Source of the DNA: Maea johnstoni
Taxonomy: Eukaryota; Annelida; Polychaeta; Spionida; Magelonidae
Reading direction: 5' to 3'
DNA length: 64,000 bases
Assembly (NCBI GenBank): GCA_963942565.1
Contig: OZ012685.1
Location: 1,787,595 to 1,851,594 of the forward strand
The stretch's first letter is position 1. The number at the start of each line of letters is the position of its first letter. The translations under genes were made by a program, and so were the position numbers. The notes beneath the pieces were generated by a model. It was not told the origin of the DNA. It saw only the letters and a list, made by a program, of their open reading frames with translations, and made no database searches. Shown in pieces: positions 25,405 to 38,334 of the stretch.

Positions 25405-27710
25405 GATGCTGCTTATATATCCTTAAGCTGCTGTTTTGTTGAATCGTGATTAATTTGGCCGATGTGTTCTTTCTCCATACATCTGTAGCGTGGCCTCACT
25501 CCAGCTTTTCTACCCTCCGACCTCACACACGTACCATCCACTCGGACCTCCACAGACAACTGGCCTTTCCCCGACGACCACTGAGCATTCTTACGCAGCA
25601 CCAACCACAGCTACTCTCTGCGATATGCAGGTTTGCACTATCCCCAATAGGTGATGAAAGATGACGATGATGATGATGAAGAAGATGATGATGATGATAA
25701 GTTTTGTATTCCAATAAGTCTGCTGCGCTGATCCATATATAGCTGATGGTGGGTACGCCGCACGCGGCCAGTGAGGCACTGGTCCTATCACACACTACGA
25801 CCACACTTATATAGATGCGTCAGCCTCCAGCGGGCGGCATCAACTGTGGCTATACCTCCTCCTCCTCACACCTTCTGCTAGAATCAATACTGGACCCTCA
25901 CCGCAGTATCCTGGTCGCTTATACAGCATAAGGTCGCAACCGAAAAATCATCCGGAATGTAAGCTGATCACCGACAATCTGAAAAATGAGAAGAAAAAAA
26001 TCAGATGCATTGCATTAATTAACCATGTTTTTTGAATAGTTGCATTCTCCTGAAAAAAGGTAGGGTGGATCACTTTAACTAGAATTTGTTCCACAATATT
26101 GTTAATATTCATTTTACTGATGCATATAGATAGGGCCACATGTTCCAGCAAGCACATATTTCACCACTAACTGCACAGTCTCATATACATGTCAAGAGCA
26201 CATCTTTGCACATTGTGGCCCCTCAATATGAATCACACACATTTTGGTATAATCAATGAATTAATACCTGTCAGTTGTGAAATAAGCAGCTCTTCACTGA
26301 TGGGGAAGATTTTCATCGTGAAAATTGCTCATTTGGGTGGAAAGAATTGATGAGAATGTTAGGGTTTATATTTGGAGACCTTATAATGCACTGTTTGACA
26401 CATCCCAAGTAAAGCCTTTTTAGCAATATCTGATGATTTAATGTCAATAACTTTAGTAACAACTTTTTTTAGATATTTTAATAACCTCCCAATAAAATAC
26501 CTTATCAAGACTTGTTGCCCGTGAGATATGCTAAATGAAATGTTTCATTGTACACATTTTTTATAGGCTATGGTATTTTCATAGTAGAATAGCAATCAGT
26601 CCATCATCCATCTAAAATATTCTTTTCATTAACCCTTCTGCTTCTGGTGGCTAATCTGTTCAACATGAAATAATGCAAAAATCCTGGAAAAATGACTTAA
26701 AGCCTGTCATATTAGTATTCATCTGATAGGGCTGTGCAAGAGCTTTCTAAAGAACACCAACATCATAAGTTTCGAATATAGTCTATAAATATTCCTAGCG
26801 GTCTTGTGCCTTGGACAAATGTAGCCATGGAAACAGAAGTGTTTCCAGAATAAACATTTTCTGAATTGATTATGAACCAGTGTGTTTACTCCCTATAATT
26901 CTCAAGTTCATTGGTCTTTTTTCTGAAATCTGATCAGTCCATTCTTTTACTTGATAGTTCCGCACTATGTCTCTAACAGGGGGACTTTAACAAATCTCAT
27001 TGGAAAGGTGTTGACAAGCGGTGAATTATTTTACAATGCATATTTTTTGGTTTGTGATCATCATTCCAACATCCTCCCTGCAGGTTGCTGGCTGCATGTG
27101 ACAGGGTTAGACAATCATACAATATTGTTCATCAGGTGAGTAATATTTGCCTTTGTTACATCATGGGTGACGTCAATGTAGTGTTTAGATTTGCAAGGGT
27201 ACAGTGCATGCCCTGTAACTATTAACTTAACAATTAAATCAACCTATCCAGGCCTGGAGATCTACAGGATACTTGCCATCTGCTGACTAATTTTGCATCA
27301 CACATACATCCACAATATAATTTAAAAGGTTTCTGGATTTGTCCTGAATGACATTTCTCTAACATATATTTCACAAAAATGTTGAGGTCAGAAAAAGTTA
27401 GCTATGGAAGAAGAAAGGAGTGAGAAGGAAAGAGTGAATAAGAGATGAATAAAGCTAATTATAAATTTCTGCACTCCCTCAATCCTCAGCTTCAACATTG
27501 CCTGTGTCGGTAGCGATGGTTTATTAGCTGTTATATACCAGGTTCCAGATGTAGCCATGTAGCATGAGATCTGGGAGCTGGAAATTTACATAACCCGTGT
27601 ACAATCCTGGTCCACATGTTGTCTGGTTAGTTGGTGTATGCGGGATGGTCACTCACCCACATGCACACAAATGTTGCACCAATAAGCATAAATTAAGTCA
27701 TATTCCTCCC
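25405..27710. other. Upstream flank of exon B; no gene seen
   Basis: 25405-25950 is more complex and CG-containing and holds (GAT)n at 25661-25699 and the candidate TATA box. It is the likely 5' UTR/promoter zone of exon B. 25950-27710 is AT-rich unique sequence. I see no exon with good splice signals and protein similarity. Confidence 0.4.
25807..25814 (-). promoter_or_regulatory. Candidate TATA box upstream of exon B
   Basis: CTATATAA on the minus strand, about 400 nt upstream of the exon B start codon. This would place transcription start near 25775 and give a 5' UTR of roughly 370 nt. A closer TATATAA at about 25412-25418 is too near the ATG to serve it. The assignment rests on the motif alone. 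Confidence 0.25.
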
Positions 27711-27714
27711 AGAT

Positions 27715-27800
27715 GTGTATCTGCTCTGGCCTAGTGGTTAAACCCTCCAGGACTCCTCATCAGGTATTTCTAATTTGACTCCCACTCAGGCCAGAATTTC
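27715..27800 (+). mobile_element. Possible degenerate tRNA-derived SINE fragment
   Basis: TGGCCTAGTGGTTAAA resembles a tRNA A box. About 40 bp on, TTTGACTCCCACTC loosely resembles a B box. No second copy and no tail were identified, so this is weak. Confidence 0.22.
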
Positions 27801-28880
27801 TAAAATGCCCGTCCAAAACAGCAATCACATAATTTTTGCCTGTTCAGATTTAGCTACTCAGCTACTTTAAATCTTATACCAACAACACTGATAAGTTGAT
27901 CACTGATATGTCACATTGGTAACTTGTGGGAGGACCTGAAATCTTTCCTCATCAATTCTTCCTGAAACATTAGAATTATTGCGTTTGCAGAGTGACAAAT
28001 AGATTGATCATTATAGATGGTAATTAATCTAGCCCTCTGATGTGACAGATGGGAGCACTGGGAAGCTATTCAGGGAGTTGCATTATACAAGGTTGCAGGC
28101 AGATTAGTTAATCTAGACCCCAGGGCTAATTTTATGTCAAATGCACAACTGGATGATCTACAGTTGGGAATTTCCTTATAGCTCTTGGAGAATTGATACC
28201 CTGTTTGTTACATAGGGTACCATTTTGATTTGAGGACATATTGTGATGGAGGCAAACAACTTAATTGGACCTCATCACATAAAAGTAAAACATTTCACAG
28301 TTTTGACACATCTCAGTGACTAATCTTCTTCAAAACCCCATTTTTCTGGTATCCTCTTTTGTACATCAATTAAGTTTGGCTCAAATGATACAAATTATCT
28401 TTATTGTACCAACTTCTATGCAGACAATGTTTCATATCATGAGCACAAACACACTGTTAAACATAGATTTAAATTGATAACTTTTAATTTAATACATCCT
28501 TTCATAAACTCTTTGCATGGTGTTTATTTCTCCCCAAATGAAGCATTTGCCCCTTAAGACGAGTTTCTAGTTACTGGCATGCAATGCTATATTATTGTGC
28601 CCCTGTTGGACATGCCTCAGTGGAGTGTCCTGCCTGAGGGATATGCTGGTTAGTGCAGAGACCATCTGGCTAGCAGGATAGCATCAGATCAATGACAGTG
28701 CTTACGCAGTTCAATTAATTTCAATGACACTTGTGAGAATAGAGTGCTATTGAGTTGTCCATGGGGAAACATGTTATCCCATGCTTTACATTGTTAAAAT
28801 GAGTCAAGTTTGGACATGTTCCATCAATATGTTTGGTATTGACAAAAAAAAACATATTATACATGATGATCTAATAAGCC
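27801..28880. other. No gene seen
   Basis: AT-rich unique sequence without repeats or recognisable coding content. Confidence 0.4.
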
Positions 28881-28882
28881 AA

Positions 28883-28962
<80 letters not shown>

Positions 28963-29001
28963 TTTTACTACTACTACTACTACTACTACTACTGCTACTT
29001 T

Positions 29002-29096
<95 letters not shown>

Positions 29097-29108
29097 ACTA
29101 CTACAACA

Positions 29109-29139
<31 letters not shown>
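28883..29139. repeat. (ACT)n microsatellite
   Basis: ACT/CTA trinucleotide tract with scattered TTC, TTT and GCT interruptions. The poly-Thr open frame is a shadow of the repeat. Confidence 0.95.
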
Positions 29140-29140
<1 letters not shown>

Positions 29141-29699
29141 AACTTAACTACCATCTTAGATGAATAAAAACAAGTGGATATGAAACCAGTCGGTTAACCT
29201 AATCAATCAGGCTTCTGCTAAAAGCCCAAAAGTTACATTATGCGCATGTTGGTGTGCAAGTTTCTCTGTAATGTAAATGATACAAGAGCCCTCGTTGGTC
29301 TTAATGTCTCCTAGTGACGTGACACGAAACCCCTGGGATAGCCAGGTCTTCACTGTATCGCATATAGTAATTGGTGTCTTGGTACATATCCATTCTTTTA
29401 CTATCTAAGCTACTTCTCTTTTTTTCATTAGGGTGTATATTAGTAATACTAAAATAAATCTTTCAAACTAAGAAAGAAACTTGTAAAGGTGAAAAGAAAT
29501 CCTGAATAAGTGATTAAGCCATCTCATCAAAGTTATTTTACACATAGATCAAAGGGCTAAATTTGAAATTCATTTATTCATTTGATTTTTTGCTGTCGCC
29601 ACAGTTTCATCACGTCAGACTCTCATTCAATGACGCACTCAGCTCTGGTATTACCTCTGACTTTCTATGTTGGGACATCTCTTGAAGATGAATTAATTG

Positions 29700-30190
29700 A
29701 AAACTAAAATTGTCATTGGCAATGCATATATGATCGCGCCTCCCTCCACTTGGATTTCGTGACGGAAATTGCCAACAGGATATGATTATTGATCCCCGTG
29801 AAAAGAGCTGAAATCAAACAGTGCGGAGGACTTGTTTGAAAACAGCAGGGCTCCTAGCGACAGCCCCGGGGCCTACAGAATCTTTGCAGCCACAATAACG
29901 CCTAATTACTGGCTAAAAAGCATGTGATTGGGCCATTGAAAGTTGCGAGTAGAGAGCTGATCGGGGCGTATCTCATGCTTGGGAGTTATGAGGCCCAATT
30001 TCCTGTCAGTACATCCGCAACAATGCTCGCGGCTATTAGCGACACCATGGGCATCCACAGCGGGCGAGTCTGAGGCGCTGGGAGGGAGGGGGGGGGGGGG
30101 TCTGACAGGTAATGAGCCACTTGTCACTTCCTACAGTAACACCCTCTTTTCCGGGGAGAACATGGAAGAAGCTAATGGTTCACCCTGGGG
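29700..30190. other. Complex, CG-containing block, candidate regulatory element
   Basis: Following about 550 bp of plain AT-rich sequence (29140-29700), this block has markedly higher complexity. It contains homeodomain-type TAATTA (CCTAATTACTGG), CCATTGAAAG and many CG dinucleotides, with a G-run at about 30087-30100. No ORF or splice signals fit. I infer a possible enhancer of a neighbouring developmental gene; conservation was not tested. Confidence 0.25.
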
Positions 30191-30339
30191 GGAGAGTGGG
30201 AAGAGGGCAGGTATGATATGGCAGCACTATGGTATTGTGCAGGCCTTTTTCAGCAGTCATTTGCCTCTTTATCAATCTGGAAGCACTTACATGTTTAATT
30301 GATAAAACCAACCCCCTTTTCATCAGCTGTTATATCATC

Positions 30340-30486
30340 CTCTTTATTGTCATTATCATCATGATAATTGTCATCATCATTATCATCATGGACTACATTA
30401 TAATCAACATCATCATTGATAACAATATAATCCAGAAGTACATTAAAATGTATCATCAAATTATAATTCATACCATTTTATGGTGG

Positions 30487-30520
<34 letters not shown>

Positions 30521-30560
30521 AATGATGATGTAGATAATGATGATGTAGATAGTGTTATAA
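30340..30560. repeat. Degenerate (ATC)n and (GAT)n microsatellite
   Basis: Degenerate ATC repeats at 30340-30420 are followed by a clean (GAT)n run at about 30487-30530 and looser GAT/TAGATAATGATG copies to 30560. The two arms are in opposite orientation and could pair. Confidence 0.8.
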
Positions 30561-30721
30561 ATGGTAATAATTCATTACTCATACCTATGTTTAATTGAAA
30601 ATGAATGTGTAGTGGATGAATTTGAACAATTTGTTTGTTCTGAGTGTATTAGACAACCTGGCTATTATTTTGAAAGCTTTCTGCCCAAAATCAAATTTTG
30701 GAGTAAAAAATAGTGATTTAA

Positions 30722-31587
30722 GGTGATGGGTACCATTGCAAGCCAGTTAAAAGCCCTGTCCCAAAACACACCTCAAAGCAGAATAATCCTACAACTAGGT
30801 GTATCTCCAGGTTCCTGGGTGTTATCAGGTAGAGAATATCATCGCCACCTGTCATTATTCAATCCATATTCTGTTTTATTTCAAAATTTACAACTTTTCT
30901 TTCAAATGACATATTCTCATTAATTACGCAGGTGATGGTTACTGCAGGTTCAGAGTTACTTTAGGGATATCATCATTGACTATGCCCAATAAAAAGTATT
31001 TTTTTGATTTTTTTCTGCTGAAGATTTTTACAGGCCATAACGTTGACAATTTTAGTTAGAAATCTCCACACCAACTACACTTGGTAACCTCATGTGCTCA
31101 TATCTAGCACCTATTTATATCATCCTGACCACAAGCCATTGTCTTGAGATCGTCGAGGTGTATCTTTGTGCAACTGTCTTTAGTTTCAAGTGCTCAGAAG
31201 TGATCAGCGAGGTATGTCCACTACTATCAAAGGGGTTCCCATGCCTCCACACACGAGACATCTCACTAATGTTATGGCCTGTAAAAATCTTTAGCAGTAA
31301 AAGATTAAAAAAATACTTCTTATTGGGCATAGTCAATGATATCCCTAAGGTAACTGTGAACCTGTAGTGACCATCACCTGCGTAAGTAATGAGAATATGT
31401 CATTTGAGTGAAAAGTTGTAAATATTGAAATGAATTAGAATATGGGTTGACTACAGACGGCTGACTATGATATTCTCTCCCTGATAACACTCAGGAACCT
31501 GACGATACACCTTGTTATATGCTTATGCTGCTGTGAGGTGTGTTTTGGGATGGGGCTTTTAACTCGCTTGCAATGGTACCCATCACC
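30722..31587. mobile_element. Foldback (Kolobok-like) non-autonomous transposon, 866 bp
   Basis: Two arms of about 320 bp (30722-31042 and 31268-31587) are inverted copies, around 85% alike by eye, and enclose a 225-bp centre. Termini are GGTGATGGGTACCATTGC and its exact inverse. TTAA stands at 30718-30721 and 31588-31591, a target duplication of Kolobok and piggyBac elements. The GG...CC ends fit Kolobok better than piggyBac, which has CC...GG. Short open frames inside encode nothing recognisable. Confidence 0.78.
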
Positions 31588-31591
31588 TTAA

Positions 31592-32290
31592 ATTACATTC
31601 CCAAGTTTCTTTTCAAACATACCATTGAAGCAGACAACTCTTTAAGAGGAAATCTGAGCAAGGACGGTTTAAAGATATTGCAGCGCACAAGTAATGGGGA
31701 GACTTTACAGTCAATCTGATCCGATGGCTTCCAGCCCTCCACCTTTTACAATAGACAATTATATCACTACAATTTTTGAAATGGATTTTATTGTTAACAC
31801 AATCAAGTAATGGAGTCAGCTCAATCATAGGAAGTGCAAGTCAGTGAAATAAATGGCCTTTCTATATGGTAGCACGCCTAGAGCAGGCAATCCAATTAGC
31901 TAGAGGGGTAGCAATTGCTCTGCAAAAGACACATCACTGTTCTCTCTAAAATTACTTTTACATATGAAAAGGACATCAGAAATATAAGTAGAAATCACAC
32001 CTGAAGAAATGAAACAACATTTCTGAAAATTGTGCTGCATTATTTTTTCAATCTTTACCTTTGATCTGATTAGGAAATTTCTAAGCTAAGAAGCACAGTT
32101 CAGATATTCTACCAATAATTCTACCATTGCAGATATTCTAACAATAATATTTGGTCCTCCTACCAAAATTTCCTGGATTTTTTGTTTGATATGACTGAAG
32201 AACTCTTTTAAGCATAGCAAAAAAGGAAAAAATAATTTGAGATATATTTGAGATGAATTCATAGTATACTTGTTATTACACTGCAGCATT
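31592..32290. other. No gene seen
   Basis: AT-rich unique sequence, no recognisable content. Confidence 0.4.
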
Positions 32291-32299
32291 CCCTTACCA

Positions 32300-32400
32300 A
32301 ATGTACCTAGGACTTCCTTGGAAATCCTGGGATTTTCCAAGACTAATCCTAGGATTTCTTTGGTGTTTCCAGGTACCTTTGGTATCAGCTGGGAGACTTG
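32300..32400. repeat. Member of a CCTAGGATTT-type short repeat family
   Basis: Imperfect repeats of the type CCTTGGAAATCCTGGGATTT alternate with inverted forms such as CCTAGGATTTCTTTGG. Related sequence occurs at 52735-53010 and 63215-63290, so it appears to be a dispersed low-order repeat. Confidence 0.4.
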
Positions 32401-34316
32401 GACAACAACACAAGAGGACTGACATTTCACAGATAATTGAACCAGTGCCTATATAAACATAAACACAGGTTGAATAAACAAACATGGAACAAAATATCCT
32501 CCCACACTCCAAAGCTAGCTTTCCAAGACCTTTCCCTGTTGTGTATTTAGTAATATGATGCCTTATTTTTTACTAGCAGTCCTGCACAACTTCATATCTC
32601 TTACAGTTAGAGCAGTAACCGAAGAGCAATTTAATTAGGAAAACATGTGTTTTCGCACTTGCATGTTTAACTCTTTGACCTGAAAATTTTGATAATCTTA
32701 TCTCCTGAATGTCGAAAAGATTAGCAGATGATGTCTGTTAATCTTGACCATAGAAAAGATAAATGAAGATGTGTAATAATCAAATGACTGTAGAAATCTT
32801 TTTTGAATTTTTGAAGAAGTGTCATAATCAACTGATTGCAGAAATAATTATTGGTGATATCAGTGATAAACAACTGTGGAAAAGATTATTGGAGATGCAT
32901 GAATATCTCTTGATTCTGGAAATATCATTGGAAATATGTTTTGCAGTTTTTGTGCAATCCATAATAATGAGCGACTTTGAGAGAGAATAACCAATTCATG
33001 CCTATAGCATCTAATACATCCTGACTAATTTGGCAATATCCTTGCAAATATTGTTAAATATTAATATCATTAGCAAAAAATATTGAAGTGCTTTATCCAA
33101 GGGTCTTATTTCAGTTAAAAGTTTCAGTTTTAAAAATTGGTTTCAAAATGGATATTGAAGTATTAGGAGCTGACAGGACTAAGGACTTTGCACACATACC
33201 TTTTCTATGTTTATATAACAATGTCCATTAATCCTCCCTCCCCTAAAAAGCAAATCCACCCCTAGATATCCACGTCCTTCAAATCAAGTTTTCCCTGTTC
33301 CGGTAAGCCACAGAATCGACTGAAAGTCCTGTGTGCCTAGGTTCCACACTTGTAGCAAATTCTGGGACATTTATAATACAGGCAACAGACAAATCTGGAG
33401 TTATGGCCTGGGAAAGATGGTTTAGTTCATTTAACTGCCATGGTGCTATGCTTTATGGGACAAAAATAACCAGTTCTATTATTCCTGTACTAAAACCTCT
33501 CATCAAATCTTATACCGCAATTTAACCCGTACAAAGACCTAATTCTTTCCCTTTCAATGCGCCAATTAACTAAACTGATAAAAGGATCATAAAACAACCA
33601 CGAGTGTACCATAATTATTGATTCTAATTTGTCCTCCTTGAGAAATGTGCAGAAATTATGAGTGCAAAATCAAAAGTTATTTTTGGGCTTAAGACAATTT
33701 GCACAAGTGAGTGGGCTGGTGTATTTAGATGGGCTTTAATCCCGCAAATCATGCCCGAGGTAGTTCTGCACCTCATAAACAACATTCACACATAATTGGC
33801 TCTCGTAAAACCTGCCCACCGCTACACCATTAAAGATTGCGATACTGAAGACTTTCAGCATGACTTGCTCAAAGCAGGCATGGGAAAATCCCAGCAGCAT
33901 AGCAATGCATAGATATTGCATAAAAATCAATGTGCTGAAAATGCTGACGTTATTTTGGTATAAATATGTCTAGAAATATTGAGGGCGGTGTGCCCTGCCT
34001 CCCGAGCTCCATTAATGTCTATGTCCTTCACAAGTATTAAAGGATTTTTTTGTAGAGACTTTTATCCAATGGAATTCCTTTAGAGATGGAAATAGGATTG
34101 CCCTTCACTCTGACAAAAATTGCTGTTCCTGAGCTCTGAAATTTTGGAATAGATTCTGAATGGGTGGTAGGAAGTACCGCATCTTCAAAAGGCGGCTGAA
34201 ACTTATCTTTAAAAAGATGAATTTGAATAACTCTCTAGGACACAACATCAGTTCATTGCTACTGAACTGTAAATTGTGACCTATATTAAATAGAAAAGAT
34301 GAAACATTTAACATCG
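32401..34316. other. No gene seen
   Basis: AT-rich unique sequence with short open frames only (the longest about 75 codons, without known motifs). Nothing else is supported. Confidence 0.4.
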
Positions 34317-34320
34317 TTTA

Positions 34321-34551
34321 GGCCTAAAAAAAAAGTTGTTTGTTTCCTGTAACCCTACCCTAACAAGTTTTTATTCAGAAAAATCCCTACCCTAAAGTCT
34401 TTTCTGCCCTTCCAACTCCAAATCATCGAAAAACATGCATAAAACACATTTTTGACCAAAAAAATAATGCAAAAAATTTTTTTTTACCGACCTACCTACC
34501 CTATTTTTTTTCAGACTGTTACAGGAAACAAACAATTTCTTTTTTTAGGCC
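34321..34551. mobile_element. MITE with TTA target duplication (Harbinger-like)
   Basis: The 231-bp element has inverted termini of about 33 bp. The left begins GGCCTAAAAAAAAAG followed by TTGTTTGTTTCCTGTAAC; the right end is its inverse with one small indel in the A-run. TTA flanks both ends (34318-34320 and 34552-34554). A 3-bp TTA/TWA duplication suggests PIF/Harbinger. The interior is A/T-rich and non-coding, with CCTACCCTA motifs. Confidence 0.75.
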
Positions 34552-35366
34552 TTAAGGTAGAAGCTTACCCGATACCCGGGTCATTTTTAAAACTTGAATA
34601 TCTGTAAACTGAGTTAAATGTGGACAACGGCACTTATGCTATTGTATAGCTTACATCTCATAGTTACAGAATAATAATAAACTTATCAATAATCTGCTAT
34701 TTTGAGTTGATATGACACCCTTTACGCACATATCCTTCTGTGTTTCGTTTTTTGGCAAAATGTCAAGACTCACCCTTTACTTGAAAATCAAACTCTACCA
34801 TTTGATCATTCATGTCTTTGGTAAGGTGCAAGGTCCTACCTAAACCGGGAATATGTACGATGAGTATGTTAAAAACATTTTTGAATGTTCCCATATGCCT
34901 CAAAATTACTTACAGCACGTAGTTTACATAGTAAATGCTGATTTTCAGGTCCTGTCAGAATGCAAGGTAGCTGTGAAATGACCTTGCACCTAGACGGGGT
35001 TCATATCTGTCATATTCTAAAATACTGGCTTCGAAGACTGTATCGTTATTCAGTTTCAGCCAAAAAATGATATGAAAAATTTGGTCAAAATGGTCTAGGC
35101 TCAATGAATCTGCATGGTTAAAATAGACAGCCATGTCGTTTGGGACCAATTTAACACGGAAGGCCCTAAGGGGCCTGCCCTTTGTCAGGACCTTTTACTT
35201 GTGGTCACTCTTGACCGTACCACAATTGGAAGTCGCTAGGTCGAGGTTCGTGGGCGAGTGAACACCGCTCATGTGTAATCCTTTGTTTTGATATCCATCC
35301 CTAGGGGCCTGAGCCAAGAACACCACCTAGTGGTGATAATCTTGGTGCCATAGACTATCACCTTAA
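34552..35366. other. Possible TTAA-bounded element of unknown type
   Basis: The left edge is TTAAGGTAGAAGC (34552) and the right edge TATCACCTTAA (35356-35366). Both have TTAA next to a GGT/ACC terminus, as in the Kolobok-like element at 30722, but the inverted similarity of the ends is only a few bases. A 64-codon frame at 34955-35149 (minus) has no recognisable product. The region may be ordinary unique sequence. Confidence 0.18.
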
Positions 35367-36050
35367 TATGAAATTGTACAATTAATCAAATTTGGTTTTT
35401 TTTATTTATGTTGATGCTATAACAATGATTATTTAAAAAAATCATTGCTAGGCAAATGTTAAGATTAAGCAAGAGAGCAGTCCAGAAACATTTCCTCTAC
35501 AAATCCACTTTAGAAATCTAGCATGGAGAATTCTCATAACATGACATATCAACTCATCCATCATTTGATGATGCACTTAAAATCTTACATATGTCAATTT
35601 TTAGAAATATCTAGTATTGAAAAAGTACATCTTACTTGAAGATGTTCTTTATACACCTTACAGCAAGAAGCTTTTTAGTAAGTAATTATATATCTTTGTA
35701 GGTTCTTTAAATATTTTATGCTGACTTTTTTGAAGTGCAAGGATTAAAGTCATCACCTTTTCCCAGAAACCTTTTTTGAAACAGTAAAAGGTTGCTTTGA
35801 GACAGCTTTAATATGCAACAGACTATATGTGGCTCATGAATATGTGTGGCTCATTGTATTGACTGGGCATCCAAGGATGCTCAGGCAACCAGTAAATCAG
35901 ACGGTGGCTGCATACTGGTCAACTGTTGCAGGAATTAGTTGTCTATACTGGAGAACCATCGAGCCAGCAATGCCTCTCCAGGCTAAAAGTTCCTAAATCC
36001 TTGCAAGCAGTACATCCTCAAATCAATTGCATTCATGTGCGACAAGATTG
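35367..36050. other. No gene seen
   Basis: AT-rich unique sequence without recognisable content. Confidence 0.4.
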
Positions 36051-36089
36051 ATATTCAGTGTCTCTTTGAGAAATTACTTGCTTGACTGT

Positions 36090-36330
36090 GCATTATCTGT
36101 GCAGGCGGTGTCGGGGGAATGGAGAATGTGTTTTATCCCAAGAAGTTGAGTTTTTTCCCCTGAGCAGCAGCGGAGGGCTCAGTGAGGCATCAGAAGATGA
36201 GAGGCCCATTGAGTGTGGCTGCGGGGACTGCCGATGAATACCGCGTGAGAGTGAGATGAAATGGACTACTTGTGTCGAGATAATGCACTGCAGCTTATCC
36301 TGGCCGCCCCAACACGGATAAGTTGTTTCT
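36090..36330. other. Complex GC-richer block, candidate regulatory element
   Basis: This island of non-repetitive, GC-richer sequence contains GAGCAGCAGCGGAGG followed by GAGGCCCATTGAG. A similar order of motifs (CAGCAGCAGCGGAGG, then GGCCCATTAATTGG) occurs in the block at 46120-46480. No coding interpretation fits. Confidence 0.22.
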
Positions 36331-37580
36331 CACACATTTCAGCAGAATCTCTTTCATTTGATGTGATTTACATCTACTCCGAGCTGTTGAGAGCAATGAA
36401 AAAACACCTCAAAGCAAATTGCTTAAAAAAACATAACTTTTCCTGAGGAGTGGTTTGCACTGAGATTGTTTGTAGGTATTTCCTGATAAACCATTGGATA
36501 CTTATCCCCTCTCTATAATGGAGAGATTATTGATTCACTTGTGTAAATCTATGGTTCCTACTTTCATCATGGGACTGTCATACCTCTTTAGGCAAACTGA
36601 AATCATCCTACATACAGCACCTTAAGTAGATAGATTATTCATACTTTAACTATGTTGCATGGCCAAAACTTTCGGTACTCAGATGTTTTATGTATGATAC
36701 ACCTGCATTTAAACCATGCATGGAATTAAACTTTTGTCAGAATGTATCGACAATCAAAACTAGTGCGAGTTTCAAGATTAAATGAGATAAATAAATTGTT
36801 TTTTGCTTATTCAAATTTTATTAAAAAAAATTTCAAAGTCAAAAATGAACAATAGTTTCAGGAGAGTGATCATTTCAAAAGAAGTAAAGGTAACTAAAAC
36901 AGATTTTGTGTAGGAATGGTTTAAAACTTCATTTGGACTCTATTTTATGTAATATACCAATGATCATATTGAGAGTTAATTATACAGTAATTAACTATAA
37001 TTTATAAGGGAAAGGCCAATATATGTGGCTTGAGGCAATTGATTTCAAACTGTACTTATTCAATACATGCAAATATTTCTTGCAACTTTAAGGACATTAT
37101 TTTAGTTTTTCAAAGATTTTCAAAAGTTCATCCTACTATAGTCAACAGATCTTCCCTAGATAGTGAATGAAAAATAAAATTGATAACAATGAGAGTAATA
37201 CAAACACCAAAATCGAATAACTCTACAAACAATAAATGGATATCAAATTTCTTGACGAATAGTGAGACTTCTTGTGTAGTTCTGACGAAGAGGAAGACAC
37301 TATAGCATCACATCATTTGAAGCCTAAAATCTTACACTTGTATTTGACCATCCAACTGCAATAAACACTGAGAAACTTATGTCCCAGGAGAAGCTGGGTA
37401 GTATCAGTGAAATAGATCAATACCCATAAACACTTGAAAAGTTGGTCATTTCAAAACCATGCATGCATTTAATATAAAAAAATACCTATCTACTTACGCT
37501 AATTGTTTTGGGTACAGTTACAGGAAACTCACAGCCTCTTGAAGGATGCTGATTTTGGCCACTACAAAACTGAGTCAGCA
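36331..37580. other. No gene seen
   Basis: AT-rich unique sequence with A/T homopolymer runs; nothing supported. Confidence 0.4.
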
Positions 37581-37589
37581 AGTTACAAT

Positions 37590-37930
37590 AATCCAACAAT
37601 AACCCCAGGCGTATGATAATGCTGAAGGCTGATGAGAGCTGAGTAATCCTGTGGACACTGTCCCTGTTGTGCTAACTGTTGTAGTAACTGTTGTACTAAC
37701 AGGGCGCCAGCAGCCCTCCCCCTCTCTCTGCAACAACTAATTGGATTTACGCTTCCCCCCCAACTGGTGGTCTCAGCCAAATGCAATTGCCCATGATGAG
37801 AAATTTAGGCATAAACCTGCTGATCGAATTACTCGCCCATTTAATATCGGAAGTATGGCTTCCTAGCCAGCCACCAACAGATACCTGCTCCAAGGCCCAC
37901 TATGTCACCATAGCAACACCAGGCTGCAAA
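37590..37930. other. Complex block, candidate regulatory element
   Basis: Non-repetitive stretch with a small GTTGTAGTAACTGTTGTACT duplication (about 37676-37698), CTAATTGG and CCATTTAATATCGG motifs. A 67-codon minus-strand frame is present but unrecognised. Confidence 0.2.
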
Positions 37931-38027
37931 CGAGCATTTGTCATGGATGTTAAATAACAGAAACATTCAGAGATACAAGTTTTAATTCAGTCACGCTCAC
38001 GCTGTGTGTGTGTAAGTATAAATATGT

Positions 38028-38136
<109 letters not shown>

Positions 38137-38334
38137 TATGATTATTTCCAAAGGTATCCTTAAGTTCCAGGCAGCAATTGTCAGGGAGATCCTCAAGCAT
38201 CCATGAGTTAATAGGAAACAATACCAATAATCTGATCTTGTTTTGTTTTTTTGATAAAAAAACAACATAATTTGAAATCTTGTAAGTTCCCCTGCACTTT
38301 ATTTTAGATCTGTCAACAAAGTTGAACTTTGCTG

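Noticed and set aside
27083-27134. Possible plus-strand exon between CTCCCTGCAG and TCAG|GTGAGT
   Set aside because: The donor is good but the acceptor tract is weak, the translations are unrecognised, and there is no neighbour exon.
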